NCBI RefSeq assembly: GCF_000187995.2
Contig: NZ_AEUW02000001.1
Span: forward strand, 1,364,001 to 1,428,000
Direction of reading: 5' to 3'
Length of the DNA: 64,000 bases
DNA from: Streptococcus macacae NCTC 11558
GTDB lineage: Bacteria > Bacillota > Bacilli > Lactobacillales > Streptococcaceae
Position numbers and translations under genes: made by a program. The first letter of the stretch is position 1. Every line of letters starts with the position of its first letter. The notes below the pieces were generated by a model, which worked only from the letters and a program-made list of their open reading frames with translations, made no database searches and was not told the origin of the DNA. This document shows positions 26,609-34,665 of this stretch, in pieces.

Positions 26609-27319
26609 CTATACAATGGTGTAACCATAATCTAAAACAAGATTTTGCCCTCTGATAGATTTACTTTGATCACTGAGTAAAAAAGAGATAGAATGACTGA
26701 CATCTTCTAAATCAACAAATCTTCGATAAGGAATTCGTGCCAATAATCGCTGACCAAAATATGAGTTCAGCAAATCTTTATTCGCTTCATTTTTAACATA
26801 AGAAGGTGATATGGTATTTATGCGAATATCTTTATCTTCTACAAGAGCATAATCGACAGACAGATTCCTAGCTAAGTGAATCAAAGCACTCTTAGAAGAA
26901 CCATAATCTATCCTTTGACTGTGAGCAACAACACCATTTTGTGAAGCAATGAAAACAATTGAGACAGTATCATCTAAGTAATCGTAAATAGCTTTCATGG
27001 AGAACAAAGCGGCCTTAACATTGACATCAAAGGTTGCTTCCCAATCTTTTATCGTTACACCAAAGGCATCATTCATATAATTAACAGCTGTAGCAAAAAC
27101 AACCTGAGAAAAATGCATAGATAGTTCTTTTAAGAATGAGGCTATTTTTTCAAAAGCACTGTTGTCACGAAAGTCAACTGAAAGATAGTCGTCTAACTTA
27201 TCAGAAGTCTGAGGTAAATCAATACCTACAATATGGTCATAGTGCTTACCATATCTTTCCGCAAAATCCTTACAGACATGGCTTTCTGAACCTATTAACA
27301 ATAAATTTTTATTCGACAT
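26609..27319 (-). CDS. Short-chain dehydrogenase-like protein of the peptide cluster
   Basis: 236 aa from MSNKNLLLIG; AAGGAG lies inside the end of the methyltransferase gene, with an 11-bp overlap, so translation is coupled. The SDR catalytic tetrad looks intact (Asn100, Ser126, Tyr139, Lys143 in DYGSSK). The nucleotide-binding glycine motif, normally TGxxxGIG, is GSESHVCKD here, so cofactor use may be unusual. In a daptide-like pathway an oxidoreductase performs oxidative decarboxylation of the C-terminal Thr; this gene is the candidate. Confidence 0.75.
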   Translation of the reverse strand: MSNKNLLLIGSESHVCKDFAERYGKHYDHIVGIDLPQTSDKLDDYLSVDFRDNSAFEKIASFLKELSMHFSQVVFATAVNYMNDAFGVTIKDWEATFDVNVKAALFSMKAIYDYLDDTVSIVFIASQNGVVAHSQRIDYGSSKSALIHLARNLSVDYALVEDKDIRINTISPSYVKNEANKDLLNSYFGQRLLARIPYRRFVDLEDVSHSISFLLSDQSKSIRGQNLVLDYGYTIV

Positions 27320-28052
27320 GAAATACTCCTTCAACCATGGTATAATTTTCAGAATCTGTCACGATATGAATAGCCATACCTAGCTCTTCAAAAATCGCTC
27401 TCACTATTTGATAAGAATAATAATATTTTATAGAAATCCCTAATTTTTCTGAGTTGACGAGGTTATAGATGATTCTTTTTTTATCCTTATCAAAAAAGTT
27501 CGTATGATAATACTTCTTACCATCTATGACATTAGTCTGAATAACTCCCATAGAACTCTCAAAGAAGTCTTCTTTTAGAAAATCAAAAACAATAGATTTA
27601 ATAGAAGGCTGCTTTTGCAAAAGACTCTTTAAAAAACTTTTCAAATCGCTAGGACTAAAAAGAGAGACTGAGGTAGCTGGAATAATAACGACCTCAATAT
27701 CATTTTTAGGCAACAGTTCAATATCCTGCAGTGTCAGTTGGTAGATTCTATTCTGCCCTCTTCTTGCAATATAGCGGGACATCTCTGAAGAAGGTTCCAA
27801 ACCATAGATATCATAACCTTCTTCAAACAAAGGGTTAAAAATACGTCCTGTCCCGCTACCGATTTCTAAAACGGGAGTTTGTTTATTAAAATAATTCTTA
27901 TATAAAGAAATATCGTTTTCCAGCAAATCATCATGATTCACAACTTGTTTGTAGTAATCCGAAAAAGTCTCATCCTCATATAAGTTATCAATAACTGTCA
28001 AATGCTGAGCGCGTTTTTTAAATTTTTCATAAATTAGTGCATCCTTATCCAT
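27309..28052 (-). CDS. SAM-dependent methyltransferase of the peptide cluster
   Basis: 247 aa class I methyltransferase: motif I PVLEIGSGTGRIFNPLFEEG (residues about 53-72), acidic residue in YGLEPS, and motif IV region EVVIIPATSVSLFSP. It overlaps both neighbours, which ties it to the operon. In daptides the methyltransferase N,N-dimethylates the new C-terminal amine. Substrate assignment is by context only. Confidence 0.85.
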   Translation of the reverse strand: MDKDALIYEKFKKRAQHLTVIDNLYEDETFSDYYKQVVNHDDLLENDISLYKNYFNKQTPVLEIGSGTGRIFNPLFEEGYDIYGLEPSSEMSRYIARRGQNRIYQLTLQDIELLPKNDIEVVIIPATSVSLFSPSDLKSFLKSLLQKQPSIKSIVFDFLKEDFFESSMGVIQTNVIDGKKYYHTNFFDKDKKRIIYNLVNSEKLGISIKYYYSYQIVRAIFEELGMAIHIVTDSENYTMVEGVFHVE

Positions 28053-29193
28053 AGGTTTGCAACATCTCCCTAACTTGTTTCATTTCTTGATCAGCTGGCT
28101 CTGATACTTTATTCTTGATAATATATTCAAATTTTTCAATAACAAGATGGTTCACTTTAAAAAGGCGTCCTGTTTGAATATTGAAAACAAAACTGTCTGT
28201 ATTATTTTGGAAGGCAATCCAGTTTAGTGACTGTGTTTTTTCTTCGATACTCTTTAGATGATAAGCATTATAGGGCGTAATAAAATTGACATCCCTATAA
28301 ACCTGATGAATACTTACTAAAATAGGAAATAGATAGTTTACTTCATCTCGGGCAGTCACCTTATCTTGAGCAGATAATTTCAAACTTGCTTCATTAAAGA
28401 GTTTATAATAGCCATCTCCTGACTGTCCGATAGGACAGCGCTGAGCTGAATCAAGATAAAACTGTTCATTTTCAAAAATCAAAGAATGAAATTGAGCTAA
28501 ACCTGCCAAGTATCCATAATCTAAAATATTGGACTCAATCTTAATTTCCCCGGTCGCCACAAAATGATCCATATGTCGCTGCAAAGACTCTGCATTAATT
28601 TTGACAAAAGTTTCTGTATCAAAGTCAGAAAGTGATTTGATAATGACAGGCAGAGGATTTTCTCTAGATGAAATATCTGAATAAATGGCGCTGTTAATAG
28701 CAAAATGGCGCAATAAATCTTGATTCTTTTCTAAAAAACAGTCTAAATTATCCACAGATACATGTTTGAGCAATCCCTTGGTTAAATGAGGATAAAGGCC
28801 TGTTCGAAATGCTTTGAAACCATTTTGAAAGACATCTTTAGTGTTTAAGGCTATAGTTTTTTGATAAAAACTGTCTTCTTCTAATGCTGCTTGCAGATTT
28901 TCTATTTCCTGATTTGATAATAATTCTTTTAAAGCAGAGAAATCAACCACATTTATCATACATTCCAAATTTTCCTGCAAATAATCAGCTAGACGCTGCA
29001 AACGGTTCTTTTCATGTAAAGCGACAAAAATATATTTTTCAAATTCTAAAAACTCTAAGTAATCGATAAAATCATCTATACTTTGATTGTCAAAATCAAA
29101 GTAATCAAAACTGTAGTTATCATTTACTTTTGAAGACAAATTCATTGAGTATAATAATTCATCTTTTTCATATACAATATTTAAACCAATCAT
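28045..29193 (-). CDS. 382-aa unrecognised protein of the peptide cluster
   Basis: Not recognised. Soluble, no signal peptide, RBS GGAGGAAAT. The N-terminal third is acidic; the middle holds RCPIGQSGDGYYKLFNEASL and a conserved-looking EVNYLFPILVSIHQVYRDVN. The last 60 residues (DSFVFNIQTGRLFKVNHLVI, then an EK-rich helix) resemble the short beta-hairpin/helix modules (RRE or PqqD-like) that bind leader peptides. It is the first gene of the modification unit after the stem-loop at 29229. Could be the leader-binding partner or a new modification enzyme. Confidence 0.6.
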   Translation of the reverse strand: MIGLNIVYEKDELLYSMNLSSKVNDNYSFDYFDFDNQSIDDFIDYLEFLEFEKYIFVALHEKNRLQRLADYLQENLECMINVVDFSALKELLSNQEIENLQAALEEDSFYQKTIALNTKDVFQNGFKAFRTGLYPHLTKGLLKHVSVDNLDCFLEKNQDLLRHFAINSAIYSDISSRENPLPVIIKSLSDFDTETFVKINAESLQRHMDHFVATGEIKIESNILDYGYLAGLAQFHSLIFENEQFYLDSAQRCPIGQSGDGYYKLFNEASLKLSAQDKVTARDEVNYLFPILVSIHQVYRDVNFITPYNAYHLKSIEEKTQSLNWIAFQNNTDSFVFNIQTGRLFKVNHLVIEKFEYIIKNKVSEPADQEMKQVREMLQTYG

Positions 29194-29228
29194 ATTTCCT
29201 CCATTTCACCTTCCTAGTAGGGAAGAGC

Positions 29229-29253
29229 GACAATGAAAAAATGTTTCATTGTC
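29229..29253 (-). terminator. Stem-loop between the 18-codon ORF and the modification genes
   Basis: Perfect 10-bp stem GACAATGAAA/TTTCATTGTC with a 5-nt loop and no strong U-run after it. This fits a partial attenuator or RNA-stability element after a small peptide gene. Confidence 0.6.
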
Positions 29254-29294
29254 ACTTTTCCTCACTAAGTAAGGCAGCCTTAATGAGCTATTGA

Positions 29295-29351
29295 TTAATA
29301 AACAATAACTTGAACATGGTCAAAAAACCAACCCAAAACGCCTTTCATCAT
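29295..29351 (-). CDS. 18-codon peptide with a strong ribosome binding site
   Basis: Tiny ORF MMKGVLGWFFDHVQVIVY after AAAGGAGG. The second ATG (29348) has the better spacing, giving 17 residues. Hydrophobic with one Asp and one His. It lies between the ABC permease and the modification genes and is followed by a stem-loop, the usual layout of a highly translated small peptide. The tail starting at Asp followed by aliphatic residues resembles mature short hydrophobic pheromones. Could be a second pheromone, a bacteriocin without leader, or a translation-coupling leader ORF. Confidence 0.55.
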   Translation of the reverse strand: MMKGVLGWFFDHVQVIVY

Positions 29352-29417
29352 CTCGCCTCCTTTACAGTAAATTTTAATTCTAAGGCCTCATTCATATCTT
29401 TCCAAGCAAATCTAAGC

Positions 29418-30137
29418 CTATTGAATCGTTTTTCTCTTTTTAATGATAAAAATAGTTAATAACCCTAAGCTAATGATCCAGACAAGCAAGGTAAAACTAG
29501 GCAGCAGCTCTTTAGTCCAAGAAAAATCTTCCCATTTCTTGAAAAACTTAGTAAAAAGCCCCATGAAACTGTAATCTGTTATTTTAGCAACTGTTTTATC
29601 AAGGTTTGCCATCATCGGTAAAAATGCCACGATAAACAAAGCAGGTACACTGATGACTTGCGCAGCGACCTGTGTCTTAACCAGTAAACCTAACAAAAGG
29701 TAAAACAGTATAATGGCGACTGCTGTCAAAAAAGTAACAATAATATAATCAACTGTATTAATGATCGAAACACCTAAGATAAGCGGAGTCACTCCTATAA
29801 CGATAAAAGTCAAAACAAGAGGAAGAATTAAAGTAGATAGAATGTACTCATACCCCTTAACCCCACTTAGCAACAAGGTACTCAGATTATGTTTTTCCCT
29901 TTCTTCCGATAAAATAACAGTAATAGGATTGCCCACAGCCATCGTTAGAGAGAAAGGCAAGCAAATCATTAAATACATCAATAACGTTTCTTTATTCTTC
30001 CCCATACCTTGAGTGTCTATAAGGTACTTATAAAAGTAGGTTAAGCCAAATGGTAAAAGGACCTGAAGTAAAATACTTTTATTGGAAAAGATAATCTGGC
30101 AGCGCAGCCACAATAAGGCCATTAATCTTTTAAACAT
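29418..30137 (-). CDS. ABC transporter permease of the peptide cluster
   Basis: 239 aa ABC-2-type permease with about six membrane segments (LLQVLLPFGLTYFYKYL, YIIVTFLTAVAIILFYLLLG and others) and SEEREKHNLSTLLLSG in the first cytoplasmic loop. It overlaps its ATPase gene by 8 bp. Likely exports the modified peptides or gives immunity. Confidence 0.85.
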   Translation of the reverse strand: MFKRLMALLWLRCQIIFSNKSILLQVLLPFGLTYFYKYLIDTQGMGKNKETLLMYLMICLPFSLTMAVGNPITVILSEEREKHNLSTLLLSGVKGYEYILSTLILPLVLTFIVIGVTPLILGVSIINTVDYIIVTFLTAVAIILFYLLLGLLVKTQVAAQVISVPALFIVAFLPMMANLDKTVAKITDYSFMGLFTKFFKKWEDFSWTKELLPSFTLLVWIISLGLLTIFIIKKRKTIQ

Positions 30138-30975
30138 TGAGTTTTCCTCCCGTTAAAGTAATAAAGATATCTTCTAAAGTAGGTTCACAGGAATGAATTG
30201 CAATCATTTCCTCAGTACTGCCAGCTAGGGTTGAGGCTAGTTCTGAAAAAGCAACAGTTAGCTGATGCTTATCTTGATAAGTGATAGTCACTTTCTTATC
30301 AGTATTATACTTTTGGATTAAATTTTCCGGACTGCCTTGTTCTACCAAGACACCTTTGTTTAACAATGCTAAATTATCACATAAGAGAGTAGCTTCATGC
30401 ATATCATGCGTTGTCAAAAAAATGGTCGTCCCTGCTGCTTTTAATTCCAAAATTAAGTCATGGATGGTCCGAGATGTTGCTGGGTCAAGACCAGATGTCG
30501 GTTCATCCAGAAAGAGGACCTCAGGCTGATTGATCAATGCTCTTGCTAAGAGCATCCGTTGTTTCATACCTGTGGATAATTTTTCCACCGCCTTTTTACG
30601 ACTGTCATACAAACCTACTCTTTTAAGCAGATCATCTAAACGTGATGGAGCCACTTGATAAAACTTACTGTAAAAAAGAAGATTGTTATAAAGCGTCATT
30701 TTTTCATAAGAACCGCTGCTGTCACTGACTAAGCCGATTTGTTCTAAGGTATTGCTGCTTAACTGCTGCGAAGCTTTTCCTAAAATCAATGACTGGCCTT
30801 TATCAGCTGCCAGCTGACCGGTTAAAATATTGATAGTGGTCGTCTTACCAGAACCAGATGGCCCTAGGAAACCAAAAATCTGGCCTTTCTCAATGGAAAA
30901 GCTAATATCTTCCAAGGCAACAGCTTCCCCAAAACGCTTACTGATGTGTTTGACATCAATGATCTTGTAACTCAT
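30130..30975 (-). CDS. ABC transporter ATP-binding protein of the peptide cluster
   Basis: 281 aa. Walker A GPSGSGKTT (residues about 38-46), Q-loop, signature LSTGMKQRM, Walker B VLFLDEPTSGLD and switch His TTHD, plus a C-terminal extension typical of BcrA/drug- and lantibiotic-exporter ATPases. First gene after the pheromone-like ORF. Confidence 0.9.
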   Translation of the reverse strand: MSYKIIDVKHISKRFGEAVALEDISFSIEKGQIFGFLGPSGSGKTTTINILTGQLAADKGQSLILGKASQQLSSNTLEQIGLVSDSSGSYEKMTLYNNLLFYSKFYQVAPSRLDDLLKRVGLYDSRKKAVEKLSTGMKQRMLLARALINQPEVLFLDEPTSGLDPATSRTIHDLILELKAAGTTIFLTTHDMHEATLLCDNLALLNKGVLVEQGSPENLIQKYNTDKKVTITYQDKHQLTVAFSELASTLAGSTEEMIAIHSCEPTLEDIFITLTGGKLNV

Positions 30976-31082
30976 TCTTTTATTCCTTTTCTTAGTATTA
31001 CTTCTATATAATGATTAAATAAACATTAACCTTAGCTTATTTAAGCTTATAAGGAGCTCACTCTGATATAAAGATCACCTTT

Positions 31083-31145
31083 TTAATATGAGCCAAATAT
31101 CATCCAAGTAACTACTACTGACAACAAAAGTCTTAAAAATTTCAT
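31083..31145 (-). CDS. 20-aa pheromone-like hydrophobic peptide
   Basis: Short ORF MKFLRLLLSVVVTWMIFGSY after GAAAGGAT (11 nt). Basic N-terminus plus hydrophobic run plus aromatic tail (W, F, Y) is the format of short hydrophobic peptides and ComS-type pheromones paired with Rgg-family receptors. It lies 213 bp downstream of the RRNPP-type regulator gene, on the same strand, with its own promoter (-10 TATAAT at 31177-31182). The active form would be the C-terminal 7-9 residues after secretion and cleavage. Confidence 0.65.
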   Translation of the reverse strand: MKFLRLLLSVVVTWMIFGSY

Positions 31146-31176
31146 GCTTTCTTTTATCCTTTCAAATGATAGTATT

Positions 31177-31219
31177 ATTATAAATGAGATGGAAATGATT
31201 GACCATGACATAAATGTCA
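31177..31219 (-). promoter_or_regulatory. Pheromone/ABC promoter with palindromic operator
   Basis: -10 TATAAT at 31177-31182 (minus strand), weak -35 at 31200-31205 (TGGTCA), and immediately upstream the palindrome TGACA-TTTA-TGTCA (31206-31219, minus strand). An activator bound there would contact polymerase at the -35 position. Confidence 0.65.
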
Positions 31220-31320
31220 CCTTCTTTGCCACCATCTCCTAGAGAGGCAAAAGTTAAAGCTTCTTGAGTATAGGTCATGCCTTTAGCTTCAAACTTTATG
31301 CTCTTATTATATAAGAAGGT

Positions 31321-31362
31321 ATAAAAGAAGACCATGACATTTATGTCATGGTCTTCTTTTAT
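31321..31362. terminator. Terminator of the regulator gene, containing the same palindrome
   Basis: A 19-bp perfect stem (ATAAAAGAAGACCATGACA) with a 4-nt loop that includes the regulator's stop codon. The core TGACA-N4-TGTCA (31335-31348) equals the candidate operator, and 18 or so bases are shared with the copy at 31201-31219. Confidence 0.8.
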
Positions 31363-32258
31363 ATTCCATCACTTTTTCTTTCAGCAAGAAGATTTGCTTC
31401 TAGGACTTCATCCCCGAAATTTTGTGCTAGCAAAGCAGCTAAATCATAACACTCCTTTGCTTTTTCTTTATTATGTTCTGCATAAAGATAATATTTAGCT
31501 TCATATATTAACACTAACGGCTTAGCGCTGTGCTGCTGCGTTTTAGTCACGACCTCACTCATTCTATCAGTTAACGTTTTTAGCCTAGAATAGGACCCAT
31601 GATCTAAGTAAACACCCGCTACAGCTGTCAATACTCCTAAAAGCTCAATGTTATAATACTCATCGCCTGAAGTTTCTTGCTGTAGAATCTTATTCTCTAG
31701 TGTTTGTAAAGTAGCTTCATCATAAGTTTTTGTAGACTGACATTGGATAGCATAATATTTGACTAATAATAAATCATTCAGGGAATAAGTATCTTTTAGT
31801 AAGAGCTGTTTAAAGAAATCTTCAAAGATAACTTCTGCTGAAGCGGTCTTGCCAATGGTCAGATAATCTAGAGCGTTATCCATTAATTCTAGGGTAAACA
31901 ATTCTTCTTCTGGCAAAATCTCAAAATACTTTTCATAAATATCTTCAATCATTTGGACCTTTTTAGACAGCCGTTCTGAATCACCATAGCTAGGAAATTT
32001 AAATAATTGATATTTCATAGCGAAATAGTCCTCCGGGATTGTGATATTCTCCCCTGCAAGCAGAGTTGACAAATCAGTCTTCAAAACATCAGCAATGTAT
32101 TCTAACTTCACAATAGAAGGCAAAGACTGCCCCAACTCAATCCGGACCAACTGCCGAACCGTTAGCTCTTCCTCCCCAGCACACAGCTGCTCTCGTGATA
32201 AACCCTTTTTCTCCCTTTCTTCCCTAATCTTCTGACCAATGGTCTCCTTTACACTCAT
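31359..32258 (-). CDS. RRNPP-family peptide-responsive regulator (Rgg/TprA/PlcR-like)
   Basis: 299 aa. An N-terminal XRE helix-turn-helix (residues about 8-66, with SREQLCAGEEELTVRQLVRIE) is followed by a long all-helical repeat region of TPR type. These cytoplasmic receptors bind imported peptides through an oligopeptide permease and then activate targets. Adjacent are a pheromone-like ORF and a peptide-modification cluster, so it probably is the cluster's quorum-sensing switch. Whether it belongs to Rgg, TprA or PlcR subgroup needs an alignment. Confidence 0.85.
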   Translation of the reverse strand: MSVKETIGQKIREEREKKGLSREQLCAGEEELTVRQLVRIELGQSLPSIVKLEYIADVLKTDLSTLLAGENITIPEDYFAMKYQLFKFPSYGDSERLSKKVQMIEDIYEKYFEILPEEELFTLELMDNALDYLTIGKTASAEVIFEDFFKQLLLKDTYSLNDLLLVKYYAIQCQSTKTYDEATLQTLENKILQQETSGDEYYNIELLGVLTAVAGVYLDHGSYSRLKTLTDRMSEVVTKTQQHSAKPLVLIYEAKYYLYAEHNKEKAKECYDLAALLAQNFGDEVLEANLLAERKSDGI

Positions 32259-32962
32259 GACTCCTATTTCCTTCCTTCAACTAGTCGTTTATCACGATTT
32301 CATAAATTTCTTTTTACTTATTATTTGCCTCTATAACACAAAAATAGAGCACACAGCTTACATCGCTTAGGGCTGCTGAATTCCTCCCCTGACCCGCTTC
32401 ACGCAAAGCTGTTGCTCCACTATTTATTATAGCATAAATTGAAAAAACTGCCAACTTAAAATGGTTGCTTAAAAAACACGACGTACGCATGAAAGATAAT
32501 GTTCCACCTTATCTCCTCCCTCTGCTGGTCATTTTTAACTTACAGTAAGTAATCCAAATAATGGGCAAAATCCATACTATGGGGATATTTCCCCTTTTTA
32601 ATCAGAGTGACGCTCACCAGAACTTGAGCATCTAAGGTCACAAACACGCCTTGCAGCGGTATCATGGGAGAGGATACCATTTTCTAATTTATGAACACAA
32701 CGTAAAGAAGACTCATAGGCTTTCCCAAAGTCTTCACTATCTTCCCAGTATTTGACTCTTGCATTGATTTACCTTAATCTTTCTAAAATAGGAGGTTTTG
32801 GCAATGGGGGCAACGACGGTCTGGTTCAGGCTATACTATCGGTAATATTTTAGAAGACTACTAAGAAGGAAGGAGAACTAGTATGACTGATAAATTACAA
32901 CTTACAACATCTGATCGCCGTAAATAAGAACCTGTATTCACAAAAAATGTTAAACTAAAGAT
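32259..32962. other. Region of gene remnants upstream of the regulator
   Basis: About 700 bp without an intact gene. On the minus strand at roughly 32602-32768 an open stretch without start codon reads in part YWEDSEDFGKAYESSLRCVH and ends RCSSSGERHSD, which looks like the tail of a lost gene. On the plus strand, a 13-codon ORF MTDKLQLTTSDRRK (32883) with AAGGAG before it, and an upstream fragment with GGFGNGGNDGLVQAIL, look like the remains of others. The region should also contain the regulator's promoter. Confidence 0.45.
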
Positions 32963-33122
32963 ATGATGAGAAAACCGTATGCTACCGATTTGACCGATCA
33001 AGAATGGGCTAAGCTTGAACCTTATTTCTCAAAACACCGCACCTATAAATGGTCTAAACGAGAACTCGTTAATGCGACTTTGTACATCACCAAAACTGGC
33101 TGTCAATGGCGGATGCTCCTAC
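32963..33122 (+). mobile_element. IS5-family transposase, 5' fragment
   Basis: About 53 codons match the N-terminal DUF4096 domain of IS5/IS1381-like transposases (YATDLTDQEWAKLEPYF and LYITKTGCQWRMLL). The frame then runs directly into reversed ketosynthase DNA at about 33113-33122, where both readings share GGATGCTCC, so the element is truncated by recombination at a short homology. No complete insertion sequence end is recognised. Confidence 0.75.
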
Positions 33123-34296
33123 ACAGTGCCCAATATTTGGCTTGATTGTTCCGACACCGCAAAATTGATTCTTTTTGCTATATTTTCTAAACGCTTTCGT
33201 AATTCCTTTTATCTCAATCGGATCTCCTAACATTGTACCTGTGCCATGTGTCTCAATATAACTAACATCACTAGGATTAATATTTGCCCTTTCCCAAGTT
33301 TTAATATGAGATTAGTCTGCGCCTGTTGGTCTGGAGCGGTAATTCCATTTGAGGCTCCATCATTATTAATGGCACCCCCTTTGATTACCGCATAGATTTG
33401 GTCATGGTCTTGCAAGGCTTTATCTAAGGGTTTTAATACAACTGCTCCAGCACCCTCCCCCCATGCTGTTCCTGTAGAATATTTATCAAATACTCGAAAT
33501 TTAGTATCCTTATTTTCTATATCCATCAACATCTGATCGTTCAGTGGCATTTCAAAAATATTAATACCTCCTGCAATCGCTAAATCACAATCATGATTAT
33601 GGAGAGCTGTACAAGCGGTATAAATAGAGACTAAACTTGATGAACAGGCAGTGTCAATACCATACTTGGTCCTTTCAGATCCATAATATAAGCAATTCTA
33701 CTAGCCAGAACACTTGCTGAATTTCCTACTGTAGCCAAGAAATCCGGTTCTTTGATCGCTGACATATAGGAATATTTGCTATCGCCACTATGGTCTACTC
33801 CGACAAAAACACCTGTCTTACTACTACGTATGCGTTCACCCGTACATCCTGCATCTTCCATAGCTTTGTAAGCTGTTTCTAGGAACAGTCTTTGCTTAGG
33901 ATCCATCAGCTTAGCCTCTTGTGGTGAAAGTCGGAAAAAGGTATTATCAAACTTGTCTATCTCTTCCAAGTACCCCGCTTCAAAGTAGTCTTTTTTCTTA
34001 GTCTCTGGAAAAACCTTATTGACATCTTGATAGCGACCATCTGGAATTACCCGAATTGTCTGCTGATGATTGATTAACAGTTTCCAAAATGCCGTTTTAT
34101 CATTGGCATTTGAGAATTTTGCTTCTAATCCGACCACAGCGATATCAGTGTTCTCTGAAAAATCACTTGAGGTTATTTCTTTTAGCAGATTGGCAGCGAT
34201 TTTAGGATCTAGGGTTGCGTTCTTAACTTGTTCAAGTATATAGCTTTTAATGTTATTCTTTTTATCCCATTTGCACCTCTGAATTTGTATTTTGCT
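33113..34296 (-). pseudogene. Decayed polyketide synthase ketosynthase domain
   Basis: Minus-strand remnant of a modular PKS or NRPS-PKS hybrid. Reading in pieces: linker LEQVKNATLDPKIAANLLKE, then VVGLEAKFSNANDKTAFW, YDFAGY-type region, LMDPKQRLFLETAYKAMEDAG, active-site DTACSSSLVS, GTAWGEGAGAVVLKPL, ETHGTGTMLGDPIE and GTIKPNIGHCVGAS. Single-base frameshifts occur near 33661 (before DTACSSS) and near 33300. The 3' end is cut by the IS5-like fragment. All catalytic residues were present, so decay looks recent. Confidence 0.85.
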
Positions 34297-34398
34297 ACAC
34301 TGCTTTACTATTTTGAGATCACATCTGGCTTATTGAAGTACAGTACATAGTTCTAGATAAGCCCTCCTATTTTTGAGAGGGTGGAACTTTTCTTTTGA

Positions 34399-34554
34399 CT
34401 ATTCATTCTTTTTATCAGATATATATAAGCGCAAGGAATTTAAGGCAAGTAACCCAAATATCACTGTAGCGACTTGCCAATTGATAAACCAAGTGACAAC
34501 AGCAATAATGACATATACTACTAGAAATAATAGGTGGGTACGACGATTATTCAT
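34399..34554 (-). CDS. 51-aa membrane protein next to an ABC transporter
   Basis: Start chosen at MNNRRTHLLFLVV, with AAAGGAG 5 nt before; the upstream part of the open frame has no RBS. Two hydrophobic helices and a charged tail RLYISDKKNE. It lies 111 bp downstream of the ABC permease on the same strand and is probably an accessory or immunity peptide. Not recognised further. Confidence 0.6.
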   Translation of the reverse strand: MNNRRTHLLFLVVYVIIAVVTWFINWQVATVIFGLLALNSLRLYISDKKNE

Positions 34555-34665
34555 TTTATTCTCCTTTATGGTACGCACGCAGTCCATTTTAGCATTCAAT
34601 TGTAAATAACTAGTTGACAGACAGCATAACAAAATTAGTTAGCTTTTAGCTATCTATTCTTCTTA

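Noticed and set aside
33015..33230. 71-codon plus-strand ORF overlapping the IS fragment
   Set aside because: It spans the junction between the transposase and ketosynthase remnants in the wrong frame of both.
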